A stretch of DNA of 20,394 nucleotides from a virus, in the IMG/VR virus record IMGVR_UViG_3300006749_000194, positions 1-20,394 of that record; one strand, written 5' to 3'. This document shows positions 1-6,147 of the stretch, piece after piece (the first letter of the stretch is position 1; each line of letters starts with the position of its first letter). The position numbers and the translations under genes were made by a program. The notes below the pieces were generated by a model. That model did no database searches and had not been told where the DNA came from. It saw only the letters and a list, made by a program, of their open reading frames with translations.

Positions 1-63
1 ATATAATGAGATACATAAGAGTGATATCTATTAATAAATAACCCCGTAAACACACAATATACA

Positions 64-93
64 AAACCAGGAATAAACCAGGAATAAACCAGG
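64..93 (+). repeat. 11-bp iterons, two full and one partial copy
   Basis: The unit AAACCAGGAAT occurs at 64-74 and 75-85. The first eight bases recur at 86-93, followed by CAAAAC. The 11-bp period places each copy on about the same face of the helix, as in binding arrays for oligomeric proteins. The adjacent terS gene makes a TerS-binding array a reasonable guess, and a replication or regulatory iteron is the alternative. Confidence 0.7.
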
Positions 94-133
94 CAAAACA
101 CCATAAAAACGCTAATATACTGTCATATATATG

Positions 134-221
134 TCAATAAAATCAATGACTTACGATTTAGGCTTCGCATAATCATCATTATGTTAAATAATGCTGTAAT
201 ATCAATAAAATCAACGGCTTA
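134..221 (+). repeat. Imperfect 20-bp direct repeat, 68 bp apart
   Basis: TCAATAAAATCAATGACTTA at 134-153 and TCAATAAAATCAACGGCTTA at 202-221 match at 18 of 20 positions. Both lie in the gene-free leader and flank the hairpin at 168-183. Function is unknown. Confidence 0.65.
168..195. repeat. Inverted repeat with two competing hairpins
   Basis: CATAAT (168-173) pairs with ATTATG (178-183) across the 4-base loop CATC. ATTAT within the right arm (178-182) can instead pair with ATAAT further right (about 188-192) across GTTAA. Only one hairpin can form at a time. The stems are AT-rich and short, so they may be weak. Confidence 0.45.
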
Positions 222-239
222 TACTATCATGTCATTGTC

Positions 240-251
240 AATATGCATATT
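240..251. repeat. Perfect 12-bp palindrome
   Basis: AATATGCATATT is fully self-complementary. It sits about 90 bp before terS, a plausible place for a dimeric regulator to bind, but no regulator is encoded in this window and AT-rich palindromes also arise by chance. Confidence 0.35.
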
Positions 252-299
252 ATGGGGGGTGCCACCCTGCTATGTATATATCCACTTGACAAAAAATTT

Positions 300-330
300 T
301 TGTGATTTTTGGTAAAAACAGTTATATACT
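300..330 (+). promoter_or_regulatory. Possible promoter directly in front of terS
   Basis: TATACT at 325-330 matches five of six bases of the sigma-70 -10 consensus. TTGTGA at 300-305 matches four of six of the -35 consensus with a long 19-bp spacer. A transcript from this -10 would start at about 336-338, at the terS ATG (337). No Shine-Dalgarno sequence precedes that ATG, so the mRNA could be leaderless. The call rests on short motifs only. Confidence 0.3.
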
Positions 331-336
331 CGCCAT

Positions 337-753
337 ATGGCTAAATCATTATCATTGCGTGAAGCTAAAGAGATACTGAAATCTCCAAACGAAGCAAAAC
401 GACAAGCTGTTGAACAAGAACTGGCAGCGATTGGTGCATCGGAAATAACAGATGTTTTAAACTGGGATGAGAATGGTCGTACTACAATGTTGGCATCAGA
501 TCAGATTCCTGAAAAAGCTAGGCGTAATATCAAGAAAATGAAGGTTACACCAACCAAGTATGGTAACCAGTTGGAAGTTGAGATGTACGATAAGATTGCA
601 GCACTGCGTTTACTGGCAAAACACTACGGTATGTTGAATGTAGATACCTCACAGAATAGACCATCAGTATTAGGCATCAATATATCTGGACCTGAAACAG
701 TGTATGAGGTAAAAGAAAAAAATGATGATGAACAGGAAGAAACACAAGACTAA
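337..753 (+). CDS. terS: Terminase small subunit
   Basis: This 138-residue protein is the likely DNA-recognition subunit of the packaging motor, which selects phage DNA and passes it to the large subunit encoded just downstream. The support is the C-terminal half: residues 72-100 carry the pattern G-x-x-LEVEMYDKIAALRLLAKHYGM, which I know from small terminase subunits (a YDK-x-AAL-x-x-LAKH-x-GM stretch). Size and position before terL agree. Residues 120-138 form a very acidic tail (DDEQEETQD). The ATG at 337 has no visible Shine-Dalgarno sequence, and no better start is seen upstream. The family is divergent, and the N-terminal DNA-binding fold is not obvious by eye. Confidence 0.82.
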   Translation: MAKSLSLREAKEILKSPNEAKRQAVEQELAAIGASEITDVLNWDENGRTTMLASDQIPEKARRNIKKMKVTPTKYGNQLEVEMYDKIAALRLLAKHYGMLNVDTSQNRPSVLGINISGPETVYEVKEKNDDEQEETQD

Positions 754-979
754 GATAACCTTAGTGGTTTGGTACGATGCAGTTGCAGAAAATGGTTGGA
801 TAACAAAAGAAGATGCTAAGGCAAACTGCAAGTTAGATAAGTGTGTGTCAATCGGACATTTGGTAGATCAGAATGAAGAAAGAATATTATTAGCTTGTAC
901 TAAATCAGATAACGAATATAATGCAATGATAAACATTCCCAATGCGTGGATTGATACGATCAAGGAATATAATTTATAA
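722..979 (+). CDS. Small conserved phage protein between terS and terL
   Basis: An 85-residue protein of unknown function. Its start overlaps the end of terS by 32 bases in another frame, and its stop shares bases with the terL start (TAATG). It begins with three consecutive ATG codons (722, 725, 728), so the exact start is uncertain. The first dozen residues are basic (NRKKHKTK), followed by WYDAVAENGWITKEDA and KCVSIGHLVDQNEERILLA, a pattern I associate with short proteins next to phage terminase genes. It has no signal peptide or membrane segment. Possible roles are an accessory packaging factor or a small regulator, but nothing in the sequence decides this. Confidence 0.75.
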   Translation: MMMNRKKHKTKITLVVWYDAVAENGWITKEDAKANCKLDKCVSIGHLVDQNEERILLACTKSDNEYNAMINIPNAWIDTIKEYNL

Positions 980-2535
980 TGGCGAGAGTAAAAGGTAGTA
1001 CCGATTTATCAAAACGCAAGACCAATCAGCATAAGCAATCTGATGTAACTGCATTGAATCTGGATTTTAGTAAAAGTCCTACTGTGTGGAAATTTCTAAA
1101 CGACCAGTCTTTTGTGCGTGGACTAATGGGTCCAGTAGGTTCTGGTAAATCTTATGCTTGTGCATCTGAGATAATGTTGCGTGCATTACAACAACCAGTC
1201 TCACCACTGGACAACACTCGCCACAGTCGCTTTGTAATTGTGCGTAACTCTTATCCTGAACTTAGAACCACAACTATTAAGACTTGGTTAGAGATATTTG
1301 ATGAAGCCACTTGGGGACCGATGCGTTGGTCGCCACCATTAACACATCACATACAGTTACCGCCAAAGGGAAAGTTGGCAGGACTAGACATGGAAGTCAT
1401 TTTTTTAGCACTAGATACACCCAAAGATGTGCGTAAGTTGTTATCTTTGGAACTGACTGGTGCCTGGGTAAATGAAGCCAGAGAACTGCCCAAAGCGGTC
1501 ATCGATGGTTTGACACACCGTGTTGGTCGTTATCCAACCAAAGCACATGGCGGTTGCCAACATAGATTTATTATTATGGACACCAACCCACCTGATGACG
1601 ACCATTGGTGGCATAGATTGGCAGAAAAAGAAAAGATGAAAGGTAAGTATGCTTGGAAGTTCTACAAGCAACCTGGTGGTGTTAAAGAAGTAGATGCACA
1701 ATTTGAAGATGCGATTTATGCAGGTGGTAAATACTGGGCAATTAATGACCGAGCAGAGAACATTGATAATTTAACGGAAGGGTACTATGAGCAAATGCTT
1801 GGAGGAAAAAACTTAGACTGGATTCGCTGCTATGCTGGTGGTGAATATGTCTTTGTGCAAGAAGGCAGAGCTGTGTGGCAAGAATATACTGATTCGTTGA
1901 TGAGTGAGGAAATACAATATTTGCCTGAATATCCGTTACAGATCGGACTTGACTTTGGTTTGACACCTGCGGCAGTGTTTGGTCAGCGATTGGACAATGG
2001 TAGGTGGCATATCTTGCACGAACTAGTAACCTTTGACATGGGATTAGAACGATTTACCACACAACTCAAGATTGAAATCAATAAGATGTTTCCCAATGCC
2101 AAAGATATTAAGATCTGGGGTGATCCAGCAGGTAGCAAACGAGATGAAATCTTTGAAGTAACAGCGTTTGACCATTTGAAAACACAAGGAATGAACGCCA
2201 GACCAACCGTGAGTAACGACTTTAAGGTGCGTAGAGAAGCAGGTGCGATGCCAATGAACCGCTTGATTGCTGGTAAAGCAGGACTGATTGTGAATAAGCA
2301 CTGTTCTATGTTGCGTAAAGCCTTGTCAGGTGGGTATTACTTTAAGCGTGAAGCGGTGGGTGCAGGGTATGAACGGTTTAAAGATGTACCGTTTAAAAAC
2401 AACTTCTCACACATCGGTGATGCCTTTGGGTATCTAATGCTCGGTGGCGGTGAACACAGAATCTTAACTCGTAAAAATGCACATGGCAATGATAATCAAC
2501 AAGCCATAGCAAAGGTGGATTTTAGTGTATTCTAA
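979..2535 (+). CDS. terL: Terminase large subunit (packaging ATPase and nuclease)
   Basis: This 518-residue motor protein pumps DNA into the procapsid through the portal and cuts concatemers. The N-terminal ATPase has a Walker A motif, GPVGSGKS, at residues 51-58. A Walker B-like segment with its acidic residue lies at 161-169 (GAWVNEARE), and IMDTNPP at 199-205 fits the coupling motif. The C-terminal RNase H-like nuclease domain shows the expected acidic residues: D325 in GLDFG, D382 in WGDPAG and D481 in HIGDAFGYL. Length is normal for the family and the gene looks intact. It starts in a TAATG overlap with the upstream gene. By eye its GC content is about 42-48 %, richer than the internal-protein genes downstream. 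Confidence 0.96.
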   Translation: MARVKGSTDLSKRKTNQHKQSDVTALNLDFSKSPTVWKFLNDQSFVRGLMGPVGSGKSYACASEIMLRALQQPVSPLDNTRHSRFVIVRNSYPELRTTTIKTWLEIFDEATWGPMRWSPPLTHHIQLPPKGKLAGLDMEVIFLALDTPKDVRKLLSLELTGAWVNEARELPKAVIDGLTHRVGRYPTKAHGGCQHRFIIMDTNPPDDDHWWHRLAEKEKMKGKYAWKFYKQPGGVKEVDAQFEDAIYAGGKYWAINDRAENIDNLTEGYYEQMLGGKNLDWIRCYAGGEYVFVQEGRAVWQEYTDSLMSEEIQYLPEYPLQIGLDFGLTPAAVFGQRLDNGRWHILHELVTFDMGLERFTTQLKIEINKMFPNAKDIKIWGDPAGSKRDEIFEVTAFDHLKTQGMNARPTVSNDFKVRREAGAMPMNRLIAGKAGLIVNKHCSMLRKALSGGYYFKREAVGAGYERFKDVPFKNNFSHIGDAFGYLMLGGGEHRILTRKNAHGNDNQQAIAKVDFSVF

Positions 2536-3067
2536 AGAGATGCGAGGTAAAAGAGGGGTACCTAAAACCTCGCAAAACCCTATAGGATTAGTAGAATTTT
2601 ACAATAGTTTAAACACCAATGAAAGAATTGTTTACCGAGATTACACCAACAATGATGCGTATCATTTAGATTACCGTGCTTTAGATGAAAGTTATTTTGC
2701 TGACTATGACACCACGGTAGCTTACATAGAACAATTACAAGCCACAGGTCCAGCAATTACTGTGATCTACAATGAACAGATTGCAGCATGTTGGGGGTTT
2801 GCTCAAATATTACCTGGTGTATATGAAGCGTGGTGTTTGGGCAGTCAATTATTTAACAAATATCCAGTAGCTACTACCAGAACCGCTAAGTTTGTTATTA
2901 AATATGGTGCAAAATATTTGGCAGCACACCGAATTCAAGTCACTGTATTAGCCAGTAACAAAGTTGCAAACAACTGGGCATCTGTATTACAATTCAAGTA
3001 CGAAGGTTTATTAAAACAATTTGGGCATGACAAACAAGATTATGTGATGTATGCAAAAATTTATTAG
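2525..3067 (+). CDS. GNAT-fold acetyltransferase-like protein, T7 gp13 type
   Basis: A protein of 180 residues starting with GTG at 2525 inside the end of terL; the ATG at 2540 would give 175. I prefer GTG because AAGG lies about nine bases before it. The C-terminal half reads like a GNAT fold: a beta segment at 136-143 (IQVTVLAS), then the WASVLQFKYEGLLKQFG segment at 151-167, where N-acetyltransferases usually have a helix, 'lgFe-EG', and a final strand (YVMYAKIY). T7 gp13, an internal virion or morphogenesis protein, is commonly annotated with this fold. Whether it still binds acetyl-CoA is unclear, since I see no good Q/R-x-x-G-x-G/A loop. It may be structural, or may modify a host or virion protein. 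Confidence 0.72.
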   Translation: MYSKEMRGKRGVPKTSQNPIGLVEFYNSLNTNERIVYRDYTNNDAYHLDYRALDESYFADYDTTVAYIEQLQATGPAITVIYNEQIAACWGFAQILPGVYEAWCLGSQLFNKYPVATTRTAKFVIKYGAKYLAAHRIQVTVLASNKVANNWASVLQFKYEGLLKQFGHDKQDYVMYAKIY

Positions 3068-3076
3068 GAGTAAATA

Positions 3077-3328
3077 ATGGGAGCTATATTATCTAAGCCA
3101 AAGATTCCAGCACCAGAGCCAATTTCTGAAGAAACGAAAGAAGCTCAAAAAAGGCAGCAAGAAATATTAGAAGCTGACGAAAAAAAAGCAGAATTAGAAC
3201 GCATGAAAGAAATGACCTCTTTACAAGAACGCAAAAGACGAGCTAGATATGGCGGTAGGCGTATGTTGTTAGCAGAAAGAGAAACACCAGAAACTGGATT
3301 AGGACAAAAAAGCGATACGCTAGGTTAA
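3077..3328 (+). CDS. Small charged virion-associated protein, unknown function
   Basis: This 83-residue protein follows the GNAT-like gene at a 9-base gap with GGAG (3067-3070) as ribosome binding site. The N-terminus, MGAILSKPKIPAPEP, is proline-rich. Residues 17-53 are a highly charged stretch likely to form a helix or coiled coil, followed by ERKRRARYGGRRMLLAERE. Similar short proteins, a Pro-rich start ending in an Arg-rich 'GRR..L' stretch, are common between terminase and portal genes of podoviruses, where their role is not known to me. The next gene has the same design (charged helix, then an Arg-rich tail), so the two may be distant paralogues. Confidence 0.7.
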   Translation: MGAILSKPKIPAPEPISEETKEAQKRQQEILEADEKKAELERMKEMTSLQERKRRARYGGRRMLLAERETPETGLGQKSDTLG

Positions 3329-3331
3329 ATT

Positions 3332-3724
3332 ATGTTATCAGGCAGCAGACCACCACGATCACCTTTTGACACATTTTTTAAAATGGTTTCTCCACCTAGT
3401 AGTAGCAAAATAATCTATCAACCAAGACAGCGTGCATTTGGTGGGGGACCATCTCCTGTAAGTTATGCTGCGGCAAAAGAATACAAAGAAATTGTGGGTG
3501 AAGAATTTAAAGGTGAAACCTTGGCACCTACCCAAGATGATTTAGCAAAAGAAAAGTTTGCGTTGGAGGAGAAAGAATCAAAAGAAAAATTAAAGGTAGC
3601 TAAAGAAAAACTAGCTGAAACAGAAAAATTAGTAGAGGAACGCAAGCGTATGCGATCTAGGAGAGCTGCGGCTCAAAAACGAGCTACATTATTTCAAATG
3701 TCAGGTGCAAGATATAGAGTATAG
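3332..3724 (+). CDS. Coiled-coil protein with Arg-rich tail, unknown function
   Basis: A 130-residue protein starting three bases after the previous stop. Residues 1-45 are rich in Pro, Ser and Gly with aromatic residues. Residues 66-112 are almost entirely Glu, Lys, Ala and Leu (EEKESKEKLKVAKEKLAETE), which should form a long helix or coiled coil. The end is basic (RKRMRSRRAAAQKRATLFQM). The tail resembles that of the preceding 83-residue protein. There is no signal peptide. It may be a minor virion or scaffold-like component, but no family is recognised. The ribosome binding site is weak, so translation may be coupled to the upstream gene. Confidence 0.65.
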   Translation: MLSGSRPPRSPFDTFFKMVSPPSSSKIIYQPRQRAFGGGPSPVSYAAAKEYKEIVGEEFKGETLAPTQDDLAKEKFALEEKESKEKLKVAKEKLAETEKLVEERKRMRSRRAAAQKRATLFQMSGARYRV

Positions 3725-3732
3725 GAGGATAT

Positions 3733-3888
3733 ATGCCAAAAGTAGTAGGTAAAAATGGAAAATCTAAAATGTTTCCGTACACAGGTAAAGGGATTGCTCA
3801 AGCCAAAGGTTATGCAAAAGATACTGGCGGTAAGTTTGTAATGGGTGGTATGAAAGATAACTTTAAAAAGAAAAAGGACAAATCATGA
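3733..3888 (+). CDS. 51-residue Lys-rich protein with FPYT..G motif
   Basis: This short gene starts eight bases after the previous stop and has a strong AGGAGG ribosome binding site at 3723-3728. The product has 14 lysines and three aspartates (net about +11) and ends in a KKKKDKS tail. The centre, FPYTGKGIAQAKGYAKDTGG, follows a pattern (FPYT-x-x-G-x-x-x-A-x-x-YAK-x-TG) that I recall from tiny proteins near phage portal genes. Its stop overlaps the ATG of the next micro-gene (ATGA at 3885-3888), so translation is probably coupled. The function is unknown. Binding to DNA or RNA is possible from the charge alone. Confidence 0.68.
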   Translation: MPKVVGKNGKSKMFPYTGKGIAQAKGYAKDTGGKFVMGGMKDNFKKKKDKS

Positions 3889-3935
3889 AAAAAAAGAAAG
3901 GATATGGTGGCGGTAAAAAGCCAGGCAAAAAATGA
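3885..3935 (+). CDS. 16-residue Lys/Gly micro-protein MKKKKGYGGGKKPGKK
   Basis: An extremely short reading frame of 16 codons plus stop. Three features support real translation. An AAGGA motif lies six bases before the ATG (3874-3878). The start overlaps the upstream stop as ATGA. Its own stop overlaps the downstream start as ATGA (3932-3935). Eight of 16 residues are lysine and four are glycine. It could encode a functional peptide, or serve only to carry ribosomes from the 51-residue gene to the 61-residue gene. Nothing in the sequence alone separates these options. Confidence 0.45.
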   Translation: MKKKKGYGGGKKPGKK

Positions 3936-4117
3936 AACGCAAGTTTAAAGCTGTGCCTAAATCTAAGAAGGGTGTACCTTTAAAGTATTTAGCAGGAGCT
4001 AAAAACAAATCTAAGCGAGAGAGTGAAATCTTACGCACTAGACGGTTGTACCGTAAAGGTTTATTATCAGCAGAGATGATGGATCAAATCAGCAAGGAGA
4101 GAGCAGGTGGCAGGTAA
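3932..4117 (+). CDS. 61-residue basic protein, unknown function
   Basis: The product has about 20 Lys/Arg against five acidic residues. The N-terminal third reads KRKFKAVPKSKKGVPLKYLAG, where VP-x-KYLAG resembles a motif I have seen in small basic proteins of marine phages. The remainder is an Arg-rich helix (RTRRLYRKGLLSAEMMDQIS). It starts in an ATGA overlap with the 16-residue frame and itself overlaps the next gene's GTG start by 11 bases. This coupling suggests the small proteins are made in fixed proportion. A nucleic-acid-binding or core-packaging role is a guess from charge and position. Confidence 0.68.
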   Translation: MKRKFKAVPKSKKGVPLKYLAGAKNKSKRESEILRTRRLYRKGLLSAEMMDQISKERAGGR

Positions 4118-4313
4118 ATATCCAAGTAGTTATACTAGCAAATTTAGCAAATCAACACTTGATAAAGTTTACAAGCGTGGATTGGGTGCGTATTATTCGT
4201 CAGGTAGCCGTGGTGTATCTGCACATGCTTGGGCGATGGGCAGAGTACGATCTTTTGTTACAGGCAAAGGTGGTGCTAGAAAAGCAGATTCTGATCTAAC
4301 GAGGAAAACATAA
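4107..4313 (+). CDS. 68-residue protein with VYKRGLGAYY...HAWAMGRVRSF domain
   Basis: It starts with GTG at 4107, with AAGGAGA at 4094-4100 well placed as ribosome binding site. The stop shares bases with the portal ATG (TAATG). Residues 20-62 carry VYKRGLGAYYSSGSR and then HAWAMGRVRSF, followed by KADSDL. I recall this pattern both from short marine phage proteins and from uncharacterised proteins of large eukaryotic viruses (VYKRGL.A...G.R....Q.WG.ARV.SF). It may be one of the numbered DUF families, but I am not sure which. The protein is basic (about +11). Function is unknown, and the fixed place before the portal suggests a head-assembly or packaging role. Confidence 0.75.
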   Translation: MAGKYPSSYTSKFSKSTLDKVYKRGLGAYYSSGSRGVSAHAWAMGRVRSFVTGKGGARKADSDLTRKT

Positions 4314-5884
4314 TGGCATATAAGTCAGTCAATCAAATTATGAAACGCTATCAAGCTGCCAAAGTTCGTAAAGAACAATGGGAATCAGTTTATGAAGATT
4401 GTTATCGTTTTGCTTTGCCGAACCGTAACTTATATGAAGGTTACTTTGAAGGTAAGACGGTTGGTCAAAACAAAATGTCAGATGTATTTGACAGTACAGC
4501 AATTAGTTCAACGCAACGATTTGCCAATAGAATACAATCAGGTTTATTTCCACCGCAAAATAACTGGTGTCGTTTAGAACCTGGTAATGATATTCCAGTA
4601 GATCAAAAAGTAGAAGTACAAAGAATTTTAGATGTTTACTTAGATAAAATGTTTAGTGTTATTCGCACTTCTAACTTTGACTTAGCTATGGGTGAATTTT
4701 TATTAGACCTATGTGTAGGTACTGCGGTGATGTTAATTCAAGAAGGTGACGAGATGACACCAATCCGCTACACTTCTATTCCAATGTATTTGGTTTGTTT
4801 TGAAGAAGGTGCTAATGGTCAGGTAGAAAATGTCTACCGTACTTTACGATTAAAAGCAGAACAAATTTTAATTCAGTTTCCTGATGCTAAACTTAATGAA
4901 ACTTTGAAGCGTAAAGTCAAAGACAATCCAATAGAAGAAATAGATTTTTTAGAAGCCACTGTCAAAGATTTAGACACAGGTAAATATACTTATTGTATTA
5001 TTTACCAACAAGAAAAATTAAAAGTGGTTGAGAGGGAACTTAAATATAGTCCTTGGGTGGTATCAAGGTACATGAAAGCAGCAGGCGAAGTATATGGTCG
5101 TGGACCATTAACTGTGGCTATACCTGATATCAAAACTTTAAATAAAACCAAAGAATTATTATTAAAAAATTCATCATTATCTATTGCAGGTGTGTATACC
5201 GCAGCAGATGATGGGGTTCTTAATCCAAATACAGTGGTACTCAAACCAGGTGCAATCATACCTGTGGCTAGAAATGGTGGACCACAAGGTGAAAGTCTAA
5301 GACCGTTATCTCGTAGTGGCGATCCACAGTTATCACAAATCGTAATTGACCAACTTCAAATGTCAATTAAGAAGATATTGTTAGATGAATCTATCCCAAG
5401 AGATGATATGTCAGCACGAAGTGCAACTGAAATACAACAGCGTGTTCAAGAACTAGCACAAAACTTAGGTAGTGCCTTTGGTCGTTTGATTGCCGAAGTA
5501 ATGACACCGATTGTACAGCGTACTTTACAGATTATGGATGCTCAAAACTTGATTGAGTTACCTTTAAAAGTTAATGGTTTAGAAGTCAAGATCAAACCTG
5601 TTAGTCCGATTGCGATGTCACAGAATCAAGACAAAGTTAATAACCTATTACAATTTGCTCAAATCGTGCAACAACTTGGTCCAGAAGGACAAACATCTGT
5701 GAAGATTGGTGCAGCAGCAGATTTTATTGCTGATAGTCTTGGTATTCCTGCGGAAGTTAGAAATACAGCAGAAGAAAGAGCTGCTTTATTAGAGCAAGCA
5801 GCACAAATGGCTCAACAAGCAGCACAAACACAAGCACAGCTAGAACAACCATCACAACCAACTGAAGCACCAACTGAGGAGTAA
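4313..5884 (+). CDS. Portal protein (head-to-tail connector, T7 gp8 type)
   Basis: A 523-residue protein close in size to T7 gp8 (536). It should form the ring at one capsid vertex through which TerL packages DNA and to which the tail attaches. Supporting features are the N-terminal helix (VNQIMKRYQAAKVRKEQWESVYEDCYRF, positions 6-33), the FDSTAISSTQRFANR segment near 63-77, the FPPQNNWCRLEPG segment and YGRGPLTVAIPDIKTLNK near 262-279. All are typical of the Head-tail_con family. The C-terminus (from about 488) is Ala/Gln-rich and ends in TEAPTEE. GAGGA at 4301-4305 serves as ribosome binding site, and the start overlaps the upstream stop. Confidence 0.95.
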   Translation: MAYKSVNQIMKRYQAAKVRKEQWESVYEDCYRFALPNRNLYEGYFEGKTVGQNKMSDVFDSTAISSTQRFANRIQSGLFPPQNNWCRLEPGNDIPVDQKVEVQRILDVYLDKMFSVIRTSNFDLAMGEFLLDLCVGTAVMLIQEGDEMTPIRYTSIPMYLVCFEEGANGQVENVYRTLRLKAEQILIQFPDAKLNETLKRKVKDNPIEEIDFLEATVKDLDTGKYTYCIIYQQEKLKVVERELKYSPWVVSRYMKAAGEVYGRGPLTVAIPDIKTLNKTKELLLKNSSLSIAGVYTAADDGVLNPNTVVLKPGAIIPVARNGGPQGESLRPLSRSGDPQLSQIVIDQLQMSIKKILLDESIPRDDMSARSATEIQQRVQELAQNLGSAFGRLIAEVMTPIVQRTLQIMDAQNLIELPLKVNGLEVKIKPVSPIAMSQNQDKVNNLLQFAQIVQQLGPEGQTSVKIGAAADFIADSLGIPAEVRNTAEERAALLEQAAQMAQQAAQTQAQLEQPSQPTEAPTEE

Positions 5885-5886
5885 GC

Positions 5887-6147
5887 ATGAGCTGGGATGA
5901 ATTAAATTTATTAGATGAACAAGCAATAGACCACAAAGAATTTATTAATGTAGTTGAATTGAATCGTTTATACGCAAGGGTTTTTAATACGGAAGATGGA
6001 CAAAAAGTATTAAGACATTTAAGGGCTATCACTATTGAGCAACCAACTTTTATTCCTGGTGAGGTTTCAAGCTATGGATATTGTAGAGAGGGACAAAATT
6101 CTTTGGTGAGAGAAATTGAGAAACGCATAGAGAGGGCAAGAGGATGA
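5887..6147 (+). CDS. Bbp19-like small structural protein
   Basis: An 86-residue protein between portal and scaffold. Residues 29-50 (YARVFNTEDGQKVLRHLRAI and beyond) and 53-70 (PTFIPG to SYGYCREG) match the pattern 'FstedGqkVL.hL......P.f.pg......REGq..lV..I' of the Bbp19-like domain, named after Bordetella phage BPP-1. The final helix is basic. The gene has a GAGGAG ribosome binding site at 5876-5881 and its stop overlaps the scaffold start (ATGA). The domain commonly sits between portal and scaffold in podoviruses. Its molecular role is not established to my knowledge. Confidence 0.8.
   Translation: MSWDELNLLDEQAIDHKEFINVVELNRLYARVFNTEDGQKVLRHLRAITIEQPTFIPGEVSSYGYCREGQNSLVREIEKRIERARG

Larger units (their letters stand above)
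1..336. other. Gene-free AT-rich leader upstream of the terminase genes
   Basis: No convincing open reading frame or RNA gene is visible on either strand. The stretch is AT-rich and holds 11-bp iterons (64-93), an imperfect 20-bp direct repeat (134-153 and 202-221), a hairpin (168-183), a 12-bp palindrome (240-251), the near-palindrome GGGTGCCACCC and a promoter-like segment just before terS. Its place directly before the small terminase gene suits a packaging (pac or cos) site or a control region for the late genes. That role is inference from position and repeat content. The window may start inside this region, so its true left limit is unknown. Confidence 0.6.

Noticed and set aside
134-221. 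Phage attachment site (att) in the leader
   Set aside because: There is no integrase or tRNA-like sequence here, and both repeat copies lie within one non-coding region, so no evidence for integration exists.
286-291. Perfect TTGACA before terS
   Set aside because: The only good -10 (325-330) is 33 bases away, and the sequence at the right spacing is poor.
1-336. tRNA or CRISPR array in the gene-free leader
   Set aside because: No cloverleaf or T-loop sequence was found, and the repeats are too short and contiguous for CRISPR.
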